DNA from: Mycobacterium kansasii ATCC 12478
GTDB lineage: Bacteria; Actinomycetota; Actinomycetes; Mycobacteriales; Mycobacteriaceae
Direction of reading: 5' to 3'
DNA length: 64,000 nt
NCBI RefSeq assembly: GCF_000157895.3
Contig: NC_022663.1
Location: 4,836,001 to 4,900,000 of the forward strand
A program made the translations under genes and the position numbers. Shown here in pieces: positions 45,457-56,200 of the stretch. Numbering within the stretch: position 1 is the stretch's first letter; every line of letters begins with the position of its first letter. The notes under the pieces are model-generated. The model was given only the letters and a program-made list of their open reading frames with translations. It was not told where the DNA came from and did no database searches.

Positions 45457-46719
45457 GTGAGTTTTTGGGTGCTGCCGCCGGAGATCAACTCTTTACGAAT
45501 GTTCATTGGCGCGGGTTCAGCGCCCATGTTGCAGGCAGCGACCGCGTGGGCGGGACTTGCCGACGAGTTGGGGGCCGCGGCCCAATCCTTTGCCTCGGTG
45601 ACCTCGGGCTTGGCGGGCCAGGCTTGGCAGGGTCCGGCAGCGGCGGCGATGGCGGCTGCGGCAGCTCCGTACGCGGCGTGGCTGAGTGCGGCCGCGGCGC
45701 AGTCCGCCGGGGCCGCCGGGCAAGCCCGTGCCATGGTCAGCATGTTCGAGGCAGCCCAGGCAGCGACGGTGCTTCCGGCGGCCGTGGCTGCCAATCGCGA
45801 CGCGTTCGTGCAGTTGGTGATGTCGAATTTGTTCGGCCAGAACGCGCCGGCGATAGCGTTCGCGGAGAGCATTTACGAGGAGATGTGGGCTGCGGACGTT
45901 TCTGCGATGTCGGGCTACTACTCCGGTGCCGCGGCGCTCGCCTCGCAGTTGGTGCCGTGGCAGAGCATCCTGAAGGGCCTCCCGGGTATGGGCAGCGCCG
46001 GCGCCGCGGGCACGAGCGCAGGCAGTGGAGCTGCGGGTACTACCAATGTCGGCGGCAACGGGGAGGGTGCAAACGTAGCCGGCGGCGATAACGCCGGCGG
46101 CGCGAGCGGCGGCCCGGTCGGTGGGGAGACGACCAACGTCGTCAACAGCAGCACCAGCGCCGGGCTGGCGCAGGCCGACCCGATGTACAGCAACGTAGGT
46201 CAGGGGACTGCAGGCAGTGGCAATGTCGGCAGTGCGAGTCTCTTGAGTGGCGGCACTACCAGCGCAAGCGGCGGCGTCGCGACCCCCGGAATGATGGGCG
46301 TTCCGATCCCGATCCCGGCCACGGGCGGCAATCAGACCGGGTCTGCCGGCATTGGCGTTGGTGCGGGAAGCGCTGGAAATGCCGCACCAACTCGGGTACC
46401 GGAAGCAGCGGCCCCTCCGGCGGCCGAAGTCGAAGCTGCGGCTCCCCAGCTGCGAGTATTGCCGAACGCGGATCCGGAGATTGCCGCGAAAGCGGCCCCG
46501 GTACCGGTAGCGCGGGTGACGCAATCGACGGGTTCGGGAATTCCGGAGTCGGCGCTACGGCCGTCGCGGACCGCCGATGTGTCGCACCGGTCGGCCAACA
46601 CGCAGGACCAGGCTTCGGAAGCGGAGGAGAAGGTGGTTTCGCTACGGCCGGAAGCCGAAAAGGGGAAGCTGCGACCTCGGGCAAAGCAAGAGCCGGGAAT
46701 TCAAATGCGCGGTGGCTGA
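45457..46719 (+). CDS. PPE family protein, PPE52-like, non-MPTR tail
   Basis: A 420-residue PPE protein. The PPE domain opens with SFWVLPPEINSLRMF (residues 2-16) and has WQG at 57-59. The tail begins like a weak NxGxGN protein but is mostly Gly/Ala/Ser/Pro low complexity, and it ends in a charged segment rich in Lys, Arg and Glu (EAEEKVVSLRPEAEKGKLRP). The SFWVLPPEIN start and the neighbourhood (close to Rv3143-like and nuoA genes) recall PPE52 (Rv3144c). In M. tuberculosis, as I remember it, PPE52 lies between Rv3143 and nuoA rather than beyond a DedA gene. The GTG at 45457 is chosen because GGAGG at 45443-45447 lies nine bases upstream. It converges on the YceI gene 15 bases away. Confidence 0.8.
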   Translation: MSFWVLPPEINSLRMFIGAGSAPMLQAATAWAGLADELGAAAQSFASVTSGLAGQAWQGPAAAAMAAAAAPYAAWLSAAAAQSAGAAGQARAMVSMFEAAQAATVLPAAVAANRDAFVQLVMSNLFGQNAPAIAFAESIYEEMWAADVSAMSGYYSGAAALASQLVPWQSILKGLPGMGSAGAAGTSAGSGAAGTTNVGGNGEGANVAGGDNAGGASGGPVGGETTNVVNSSTSAGLAQADPMYSNVGQGTAGSGNVGSASLLSGGTTSASGGVATPGMMGVPIPIPATGGNQTGSAGIGVGAGSAGNAAPTRVPEAAAPPAAEVEAAAPQLRVLPNADPEIAAKAAPVPVARVTQSTGSGIPESALRPSRTADVSHRSANTQDQASEAEEKVVSLRPEAEKGKLRPRAKQEPGIQMRGG

Positions 46720-46734
46720 ACGGACTTCGTTCTG

Positions 46735-47268
46735 CTATGGCGCCTTCACGAAACAGACCTCGCCCGATGCGGTCGCTGTTACGGCCAGAATGCCGAACTT
46801 GTTCCACCGCAGGCCGAACTGGACTCGGTCGATCTCGGTTTCGCCGGCTATGCGCACCGAGCCGTCGCTGAACTCGGTGACCGTGACCGGCAGGGTTACC
46901 GGGTCTGTGATGCCTTTGATGGTGAAGCTGGCCTGCAGTTCGGCGTGTTTGCCCTTGGTCGGGTGCAGGGCGGTCACCACAACCCGGATTTCCGGGAAGC
47001 GTTCGACCTCGAAGAAGTCGGCCGAGAGTAAGTGCTTGTCGCGCAGGCGGATACCGGTGCGCAGCGAGGCGACGTCGACCTCGAGATAGCCGGAGACCGT
47101 GCCCTGGTCAGTCAGGTTGCCGCGGCCGACGAACTTGGTGAATTCGCCCTTGACCGCGAGCAGGCCCCACATGTTCTTGACTTTGAAGGTGACCGCCGAG
47201 CGATCCGGAACAAGATTCCATGCCCCGGCGGCATCGGGATCGCTGAGTAGCGTTTCGAGCGTCGTCAT
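46735..47268 (-). CDS. YceI family lipid-binding protein
   Basis: A 177-residue protein of the YceI/lipocalin-like beta-barrel family, which binds isoprenoid or amide lipids. Family features include the start AWNLVPDRSAVTFKVKNM, VEVDVASL-like YLEVDVASLRTG, the RDKHLLSADFFEVERFPEI block, and a C-terminal strand IDRVQFGLRWN. There is no signal peptide, unlike many periplasmic YceI proteins, so it is probably cytosolic. The ligand is unknown. It lies 124 bases downstream of a SnoaL-like gene on the same strand. Confidence 0.8.
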   Translation of the reverse strand: MTTLETLLSDPDAAGAWNLVPDRSAVTFKVKNMWGLLAVKGEFTKFVGRGNLTDQGTVSGYLEVDVASLRTGIRLRDKHLLSADFFEVERFPEIRVVVTALHPTKGKHAELQASFTIKGITDPVTLPVTVTEFSDGSVRIAGETEIDRVQFGLRWNKFGILAVTATASGEVCFVKAP

Positions 47269-47392
47269 CGTGCTGCCTCACTGTCTATCGGGCGTGGAGC
47301 CCACCCGGTGGTTGTCGGATCCTTTGTGGTGTACCCGCAAGCGGAGGGACCGGTCGCAAAGCCTGTCGCCGGCGGCGATGCACTGACGGGCC

Positions 47393-47800
47393 TCAGCCGA
47401 GCAAGGGCGCAAGCTCGGCCGGGTCGAAGTACTCGTCGATCCGGTTTATCAAACCTTCGGTGTCCAGCTTGATCACGATGCAAACCCGCAGCTCGATCGA
47501 CTGCCCGGTCTGGCCCGCGGCATGTAGCACGTGCTGTTGGACGAAGCCCCTACCTGACCCGTCCTCGAAAATCTGGCGGTCCAGAACCTCATAGCGACGC
47601 TCCGCGGTCGCCGAGACAAACCAATCGATCACCCGCAATGCGCGGGCCTTGTCGTCATCGCGATGGGCACCCGCGCGCCACACTGCGATGTCGTCGCTCC
47701 ACATGCGGGCAACCGCCGCCCGGTCGCTGTTTTCGATGGCCGTGAACAACCGGTCGGCCACTTCGGCAATGGCCTCGGTGGTGGAAGAGGGCATGAGCAT
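47393..47800 (-). CDS. SnoaL-like / NTF2-like protein
   Basis: A 135-residue protein with the SnoaL-like fold pattern: helix EAIAEVADRLFTAIENSD, the segment VARMWSDDIAVWR, and strands ending LINRIDEYFDPAELAPLL, a typical C-terminal signature. AGGA lies just before the ATG; a second in-frame ATG two codons later is an equally good start. It differs in sequence from the SnoaL-like protein at 3461. No substrate can be assigned. Confidence 0.65.
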   Translation of the reverse strand: MLMPSSTTEAIAEVADRLFTAIENSDRAAVARMWSDDIAVWRAGAHRDDDKARALRVIDWFVSATAERRYEVLDRQIFEDGSGRGFVQQHVLHAAGQTGQSIELRVCIVIKLDTEGLINRIDEYFDPAELAPLLG

Positions 47801-48236
47801 GATTCCTATTCGTCGTCGTATCCGCGTGTGCGTCGGCCAATCGGCGTCGTACCAGTGTTAATCGGGCGGCGATCGGCATGTCAGCGCTGGCCGGTGCGCG
47901 CGCCCGGACCCAGGCATCGCTGCGGCTGCCACGTGCCCGTTGTTCGTCATGGTCGGGTTCGACGATACGCACGGGCTCGGTGGGTGGCCCGGTTTGAAGG
48001 AGGGCTCGTCGGGACCGTCTGATTCGCCGAGTCGCGCCGCTAACCCGTCGGCAACGAGGGCGCTGCCGCGACCGCGGAACCCGCTGCGTGGCAGTGGTAA
48101 CCGGGATGCGGCCAGGACCCCCTAGAGCAATTCGCCCGAACCGCTGACAGCCTGGGCGCGCCGGTGTAACGGTTGCTCTGGCCCGTAATCGCGGGCCCGT
48201 CGGTCGGGGCAGGTCGGCTGCGGAAGGGCTAGGGTG
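47801..48236. other. divergent intergenic region with two hairpins
   Basis: This 436-base region separates the SnoaL-like gene and a PPE-MPTR gene. Near the PPE gene, AGAGCAA (48124-48130) and TTGCTCT (48173-48179) form long-range arms. GGCCCG-TAATCG-CGGGCC (48180-48197) forms a compact hairpin ending 39 bases before the PPE start. No gene is supported; open frames here are shadows. Confidence 0.45.
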
Positions 48237-50216
48237 ATGAATTTTTCGGTGTTGCCGCCGGAGATCAATTCGGTGCGGATTTTCGCCGGCGCCGGTCCGC
48301 AACCGATGCTGGCCGCGGCTACGGCCTGGGACGGACTGGCCGGCGAGCTCGCCGGTGCGGCGTCGTCGTTTTCCTCGGTGGCATCGGGGTTGGTCGACGG
48401 CTCGTGGCGGGGGCCGGCGTCAGCGGCGATGGCGGCTGCAGCGGCGCCATACGCCCGATGGTTGAGTGCCGCGGCGGGCCACGCTTCAGGGGCGGCAGCC
48501 CAGGCTCGTGCGGTGGCCAGAGCGTTTGACGCGGCGCGCGCGGCCACAGTGCATCCATTGATGGTGGCGATCAACCGTAATCGGTTCGTGCAGCTGGTGG
48601 CGTCGAACGTGCTTGGCTTGAACGCGCCGGCGATTGCCTCAGCCGAGGCCCAATACGAGCAGATGTGGGCGCAGGACGTGGTCGCGATGCTCGGTTATCA
48701 CGCTGACACGTCTGCCGCGGCGGCCGCATTGTCGCCGTGGGGTGCTGGGCCGCAAGGCAATTCCGCCGGATCGGGCCAGTCGGGCACGTCAGAGATGCCG
48801 GCTTCCGGGAGAGGACCGGTGGCGTCCGCCATCTCGGCCGGGTCGAGTGCGGCCGCCGGCACCAACATCTCGCTGTCCAACCTGGGTTTCGGCAATACCG
48901 GCAATGGAAACTTCGGCTCCGGCAATGCCGGCGATTTGAATCTGGGCAGCGGCAACAACGGCAACGTCAACCTGGGTAGCGGCAACAACGGCAACGTCAA
49001 TTTCGGCAGCGGCAACACCGGTAACGTCAACCTTGGCAGCGGCAATGCCGGCAGCCTCAACGCCGGCAGCGGCAACGCCGGCAACAACAACCTGGGCAGC
49101 GGTAACAACGGGGATGCGAACCTCGGCCACGGGAACGTCGGCAGCAATAACTTCGGCAGCGGAAATATTGGCGGCGGCAACCTTGGCTTCGGCAACGCCG
49201 GCAGCAATAACTTCGGCAGCGGAAACAATGGCAGCGGCAACCTCGGCAGCGGGAACGGTGGCAATCTCAATGTCGGCTTTGCCAACACCGGTAACAACAA
49301 TATCGGCTTTGCGAATACCGGAAACAATAATATCGGTATCGGCCTCACCGGCGACAATCAAATTGGATTCGGCGGCCTGAACTCCGGCACCGGAAACGTC
49401 GGCTTGTTCAATTCTGGTAGCGGTAACACCGGTATTTTCAACTCTGGAAGCAACAACCTGGGGTGGTTGAACTCGGGGGTGGGCAACTGGGGTGGCTGGA
49501 ACTCCGGGATGGGCAGCACCGGCTTCGGAAACTCGGGCGTGACCAGCACCGGCTTCTGGAATTCCGGGTCCTACGACACCGGCTTTGGTAACGCCGGCTC
49601 GGGCAATGCCGGCGCTTTCAACGCGGGCAGCCACAACACCGGCTGGTTCAACTCGGGCTCCGGCAGCACGGGCGACTACAACTCGGGCGACGGTAACTTC
49701 GGGAGCTTCAACGCAGGCGACGTGAATACCGGGAGCTTCAACGCGGGCTCCGTCAATACCGGATTGTGGAATTCGGGCCATACCAATACCGGCGCCTTGA
49801 ACTCCGGAACGCTGAACACCGGTTTCGGCAGTTCGATCATACAGACGGTTGCCAACTCGGGGTTTGGCAATACCGGTACCGGCAACTCTGGTTTCAACAA
49901 CTTCGGTGATAACAACTCGGGCTACGGCAACGCGGGTGTCGCTGGCGGCCCCGGCCAGAACAATGCGGGTATCGGGAATCAAGGGACCCTGCACTCCGGA
50001 ATTGGAAACACGGGTTCCAACAACGACTCGGGCTTCGGGAACACGGGCTTTTATAATGTCGGGTTCTTCAACACCGGAGACAATAATTCCGGCTTTGGAA
50101 ACATCAACGACGTTGCCAGCGGATTCAATTCGGGTATTGGTAATTTCGGCAACAGCAACTCCGGGGGCTTCAATATCGGTACCGGTTGGGCCGGCTTCTT
50201 TGGTAGCAACTTCTGA
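48237..50216 (+). CDS. PPE-MPTR family protein
   Basis: A 659-residue PPE protein. The PPE domain starts MNFSVLPPEINSVRIF and has WRG at 57-59 in place of WQG. From about residue 215 the tail is MPTR, first as short NLGSGNNGN units and then as NSGSxNTGxFNSG units, ending STGWAGFFGSNF-like in GTGWAGFFGSNF. It is a predicted type VII secretion substrate. GGAAGGG at 48222-48228 fits ATG 48237 better than the GTG three bases earlier. Only 35 bases separate its stop from the giant PPE gene, so the two are probably one transcript. No PE gene accompanies them. Confidence 0.85.
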   Translation: MNFSVLPPEINSVRIFAGAGPQPMLAAATAWDGLAGELAGAASSFSSVASGLVDGSWRGPASAAMAAAAAPYARWLSAAAGHASGAAAQARAVARAFDAARAATVHPLMVAINRNRFVQLVASNVLGLNAPAIASAEAQYEQMWAQDVVAMLGYHADTSAAAAALSPWGAGPQGNSAGSGQSGTSEMPASGRGPVASAISAGSSAAAGTNISLSNLGFGNTGNGNFGSGNAGDLNLGSGNNGNVNLGSGNNGNVNFGSGNTGNVNLGSGNAGSLNAGSGNAGNNNLGSGNNGDANLGHGNVGSNNFGSGNIGGGNLGFGNAGSNNFGSGNNGSGNLGSGNGGNLNVGFANTGNNNIGFANTGNNNIGIGLTGDNQIGFGGLNSGTGNVGLFNSGSGNTGIFNSGSNNLGWLNSGVGNWGGWNSGMGSTGFGNSGVTSTGFWNSGSYDTGFGNAGSGNAGAFNAGSHNTGWFNSGSGSTGDYNSGDGNFGSFNAGDVNTGSFNAGSVNTGLWNSGHTNTGALNSGTLNTGFGSSIIQTVANSGFGNTGTGNSGFNNFGDNNSGYGNAGVAGGPGQNNAGIGNQGTLHSGIGNTGSNNDSGFGNTGFYNVGFFNTGDNNSGFGNINDVASGFNSGIGNFGNSNSGGFNIGTGWAGFFGSNF

Positions 50217-50251
50217 AGTCGACCGGGCCAGCTCGGAGAGGAAAGAATGCG

Positions 50252-53200
50252 ATGAACTTTTCGGTTTTGCCCCCGGAGATCAACTCGGCGCAGATTTATG
50301 CCGGTCCCGGGTCAGCCCCGATGCTGCAGGCGGCGGCGTCGTGGCAGCGGCTGGCCGACGAATTAACCTCGGCCGCAGCGTCATTCGAGTCGGTGACCGA
50401 GGCGTTGGTCGGCGACTCCTGGCAGGGCTGGGCGGCGGCGGCGATGGCGAGTGCCGCCGCTCCATACGCGAGCTGGCTGAACGCCGCCGCCGCCGGGGCC
50501 CAGAGTGCGTCCGTCCAGGCCGGTACAGCGGCGACGGTGTTTGAGGACGCGCTAGCGGCGATCGTGCATCCGGCGGTGGTGGCGACGAATCGGAATCAGC
50601 TCGTCATGCTCGCGATGTCGAATTTGTTCGGTCTGAATGCTCCGGCGATCGCAGCCACCGAAGCGCACTACGAGCAGATGTGGGCCCAGGATGTGGCAGC
50701 CCTGTCGGGCTACCACGCCGGGGTTTCGACGGTGGCCGCTCAGCTGGCGCCGTGGCAAGGAGTGCTGCAAACGCTTCAGGGCAATGCAAGCAGTTCGATT
50801 GCGGCCGTCAACCTGGCCGCCCAGGCTGAATCCCTCAATGCTTTGGATGTCAGTGTGTCGTTCAGCGGGCTGCAACTTGTGCAGTTGGGCACCGCGCAGG
50901 CGAACTCGACTTTCGGTGGGCTGGCGGTGGCCCTCGGCCAGAACAGTTCTGCCAGTGCTGCCGGGTTGCTCGACGGGGCCTGGGCCCTGGGCAGCGCCAC
51001 CGGCGCCAGCAGTAGTGGCATTCTCAACACGGCGTTGGCCGTGGGCGACACCAGCACCGCACAGGCCGGCGGCTTGTTTACCCTGGCCTCGGCCTTCGGT
51101 AGCGGCAACACTGTCAGCACCGGTGGTTATGTGAATTTCGCCGGGCTGGTCGGTAATGGCAATCAGGTCGGTGTGGTTGACGGCTTTGGCAACCGCGCTT
51201 GGGTTTTCGGTGACGGCAATGTAGCGCAGGTGAGTGGTTTGTTTACTGCGGCATCGACTTTCGGCAGTGGCAGCAGTGTGAGCACCGGTGGTTATGTGAA
51301 CTTCGCCGGGCTGGTCGGTAATGGCAATCAGGTCGGTGTGGTTGACGGCTTTGGTAACCGCGCTTGGGCTTTCGGTGACGACAATGTAGCGCAGGTGGGT
51401 GGTTTGCTTACTGCGGCATCGACTTTCGGCAGTGGCAACAGTGTGAGCACCGGTGGTTACGTGAATTTCGCCGGGCTGGTCGGTAATGGCAATCAGGTCG
51501 GTGTGGTTGACGGCTTTGGTAACCGCGCTTGGGTTTTCGGTGACGACAATGTAGCCGATGTCGTCGGCGTGGTCACAAGGGCTCTTACGCTCGGTAGCGG
51601 CAATAGCACCGGCGCCGGTGGCACTGTGAACTTCACCGGAATTCTGGGTAACAACAACCAGGCCGGTGCGATTGACGGTATAGGCAACGGCGCCTGGGTT
51701 TTCGGGGACAACAACGCAGCCCACGCCGGCGGCGGGTACTTCAACGCTGCAACAGTGCTCGGCAACTACAACAGCCCGGTCGGAGTCGGCGCGAACGGCA
51801 CGGGCTCCGTAGCCCGAACGAACATCGCCAACTTTGCTACCGTCGTCGGGAACCACAACAGCACAGTTACCGTGGGTGCCAATGGAAATGACGCAGTCGC
51901 GAACACCAACATCGGCACCTTCGCCACTGTGCTCGGTAGCAACAACGGCATGGTTACCGCCGGTGCCGACGGAAGTGGTGCGGTCGCGAACGCCAACGTC
52001 GGAACCATTGCTACCGTGTTGGGAAATAACAACAGCGGTGTTCAAGCCAGTGTCGCCGGCCAGACCAATATCGCCACCGTCGCTACCGTGCTCGGCGACA
52101 ACAACGGCGGGGTGTTGGCCGGTGCTGATGGCAACCTCAATATCGCCACGATGACCAACGCCATCGGCAACAACAACAACGGGGTCGCGGCCGACGCCGT
52201 CGGCAACACCAACATCGCCACGTTCAGCAACGTAATCGGCAACGCCAACAGCGGCATCGCAACCAGCACCGATGGCGATACCAACATCGCCACCTTCGCG
52301 ACCGTGGTCGGCAACGGCAACCATGGGGCTGGCGCCGATGCCGTCGGCCGCCTCAACATCGCCACCTTCGGCACTGCAGTCGGCGGCGGGAACGAGGTCG
52401 GCGCGAGCGCCAACGGCGACACCAACATCGCTACCTTCGCCAGCGCCGTCGGCAACGGCAACCATGACGTAACCGCTGCCACCGCAGGCCATCTCAATAT
52501 CGCCACCTTCGGCACTGCCGTGTTCAACGGCAATCATGAGATCGGTGCCAGCGCTAGCGGTGACACCAATATCGCCACCTTTGCCACCGTGGCAGGCAAC
52601 GCCAACGGTGATATCACCGCCGCGGCCGTCGGCCGCACAAATATCGCTACCTTCGCCACCAGCAGCGGCCTGATAAGTGTCGGGAACGACGGCGTCAAGG
52701 CCACGGCTGACGGTGACTTCAACATCGCCACCTTTGCCAACAACATCAACATCATCGGCAATGGCAACCAGAACATCGAAGCCGGCGCCAGCGGCACCGG
52801 CAATATCGCCACTTTTGCAACGGCATTCGGCAATGCGAACGACGGCGTTACCGCCGGCACTGACGGACAGGGCAACATCGCGACATTTGCCACCGTCTTT
52901 GGAAACGCCAACACGGGCGTGGCGTCCAGCGCTGCGGGCACCGGAAATATCGCCACTTTTGCCACCAATGCCGGTTTAATCGGCAACGCCAACAACGGGA
53001 TCGAAGCCAGCGCTAACGGCACCGGCAATATCGCCACGTTTGCCACCAACATCGGATTCGTGGGCAACGCGAACGACGCTGTCAAAGCCAATGCCACCGG
53101 AGGCGGTAACATCGCCACCTTCGCCAGCGTCGTTGGCAGCGGCAACCAGCAGGTGGAAGCCAGCGCGAACGGGAACAACAACATTGCCACTTTGGCCGGG

Positions 53201-56200
53201 GTTTTCGGCAACGGCAACGATGGGGTCCGAGCCACCGCGAGCGGCAACGCCAATATCGCTACGATGGCCACCTCCCTCACTCTCTTTGGCGAGGGCGACA
53301 ATTCGGTCGCGGCCAACGCCAACGGCCAAGGCAATATCGCGACGGTCGGCACCGCCGCTACCATCTTCGGCACTGCCAGCAACGTGGTCGAAGCCGGTGC
53401 CAATGGTGGGGGCAACATCGCCACCTTTGCCAGTGCTTTCGGCGACAGCAATGGTGTCACCGCAAGCGCCATGGGGGACAACAACATCGTCACCTTTGCT
53501 ACTGCGGTGGGTAACGACAACGGTGCCGTCCTGGCCAGCGCCACCAATCGGGGCAATATCGCCACGTTCGCCACCGCGGTCGGCGATAACAATGCACCCA
53601 CCGCCCAGGTCGTAGGCGACGGTAACATCGCGACTCTTGCGACCGTCGTCGGCGACCACAACGGCGGGGTTCTGGCCAGTGCTAACGGCACCGGCAATTA
53701 CGCCACGGCGGCCACCGCGGTCGGCAATGCCAACACCGCGGTCGAGGCCACGACTGACGGGGCGGGCAATATCGTCACCTTCGGCACTGCGGTTGGCGAT
53801 GCCAATGCGCTTACGGCCGAGGCCAACGGCACCGCCAATATCGGCACCCTTGCGACCGTGGTCGGTGACCACAACAGCGGGGTGCTGGCCAGTTCCAACG
53901 ACGTTGCCAATTACGCCACCCTCGCCACCGTCGTCGGAAACGGCAATACCGGCGCCGCCGCAACCTCCAATGGCGACACCAATATTGCCACCCTTGCAAC
54001 GGTTGTCGGCGACAGCAACGCGGTGGCGGCGGACGCGGCCGGCCACACAAACATCGCCACCCTGGGCACCGCAGTGGGTAACGGAAACAACGGAATCGCA
54101 GCGACTTCCGACGGCAGACTCAATATTGCAACCGCTGCCACCGCCGTTTTCGGTGACAACCATGCGATTACGGCCGCCGCCACCGGTGGCACCAATGTTG
54201 CCACGGCGGCCACGGTGGTCGGTGATGGCAATAGTGGGGTGGCGGCTAGTGCGGATGGCAGCGTCAACATCGCGACGGCGGCCACGGTGGTGGGTGATGG
54301 CAATAGTGCGGCGATCCGGGCCATGGCAAGTGGTGATACCAATATCGCGACGGCGGCGACGGTGGTGGGGGATCGTAATGCTGGGGTGTTGGCCAGTTCG
54401 CAGGGGGTGCGCAATATTGCGACGGCGGCCACGGTGGTGGGTAATGACAATGTGATTGATGCGGCGAGTGCGATCGCGGTGGGGGAGACCAATGTTGGTA
54501 CGGCGGCGACGGTGGTCGGTGATGCCAATAGTGGGGTGGCGGCTAGTGCGGATGGTCGTATCAATGTGGCCACGGCGGCCACGGTGGTCGGTGATGGCAA
54601 TAGTGGAGTTACGGCGGATGCGGATGGCAGTGTCAATGTGGTGACGGCGGCGACCGCGGTTTTTGATGGGAATCAGGCGATTACGGCAACTGCTGTCGGT
54701 GACACCAACATCGCCACGGCGGCCACGGTGGTGGGGGATCGTAATGCTGGGGTGTTGGCCAGTGCGCAGGGGGTGCGCAATATTGCGACAGCCGCGACGG
54801 TGGTGGGTAATGACAATGTGACCGATGCCGCGAGCGCTATCGCGGTGGGGGAGACCAATATCGCGACGGCGGCGACGGTGGTCGGTGATGCCAATAGTGG
54901 GGTGGCGGCTAGTGCGGATGGTCGTATCAATGTGGCCACGGCGGCCACGGTGGTGGGTGATGGCAATAGTGCGGCGATCCTGGCCACGGCGAGCGGTGAT
55001 ACCAATATCGCGACGGCGGCCACGGTGGTGGGGGATCGTAATGCTGGGGTGTTGGCCAGTGCGCAGGGGGTGCGCAATATTGCGACGGCCGCGACGGTGG
55101 TGGGTAATGACAATGTGATTGATGCGGCGAGTGCGATCGCGGTGGGGGAGACCAATGTTGGTACGGCGGCGACGGTGGTTGGTGATGCCAATAGTGGGGT
55201 GGCGGCTAGTGCGGATGGTCGTATCAATGTGGCCACGGCGGCCACGGCGGTCGGTGATGGCAATAGTGGAGTTACGGCGGATGCGGATGGCAGTGTCAAT
55301 GTGGTGACGGCGGCGACCGCGGTTTTTGATGGGAATCAGGCGATTTCGTCGACTGCTGTCGGGGACACGAACATTGCGACGGCGGCGACGGTGGTGGGCA
55401 ACGCCAACAATGGGGTGGCGGCCGGTGCGGATGGCAGCCTCAACATCGCGTCGGCGGCGACGGTGGTGGGTGCCGACAATGGTGGGGTTGTGGCGGGGTC
55501 GAGCGGTGACACGAACATTGCGACGGCGGCGACGGTGGTGGGGGATCGTAATGCTGGGGTGTTGGCCAGTGCGCAGGGGGTGCGCAATATTGCGACGGCG
55601 GCGACGGTGGTGGGTAATGACAATGTGATTGATGTGGCCAGTGCGATCGCGGTGGGGGAGACCAATGTTGGTACGGCGGCGACGGTGGTTGGTGATGCCA
55701 ATAGTGGGGTGGCGGCTAGTGCGGATGGTCGTATCAATGTGGCCACGGCGGCCACGGCGGTCGGTGATGGCAATAGTGGAGTTACGGCGGATGCGGATGG
55801 CAGTGTCAATGTGGTGACGGCGGCGACCGCGGTTTTTGATGGGAATCAGGCGATTTCGTCGACTGCTGTCGGGGACACGAACATTGCGACGGCGGCCACG
55901 GTGGTGGGCAACGCCAACAATGGGGTGGCGGCCGGTGCGGATGGCAGCCTCAACATCGCGTCGGCGGCCACGGTGGTGGGTGATGGCAATAGTGCGGCGA
56001 TCCTGGCCACGGCGAGCGGTGATACCAATATCGCGACGGCGGCCACGGTGGTGGGGGATCGTAATGCTGGGGTGTTGGCCAGTGCGCAGGGGGTGCGCAA
56101 TATTGCGACGGCCGCGACGGTGGTGGGTAATGACAATGTGATTGATGCGGCGAGTGCGATCGCGGTGGGGGAGACCAATGTTGGTACGGCGGCGACGGTG

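Noticed and set aside
48900..49400. CRISPR-like appearance of short regularly spaced DNA repeats
   Set aside because: The repeats are coding MPTR units in frame, without constant repeat sequence, unique spacers or cas genes.
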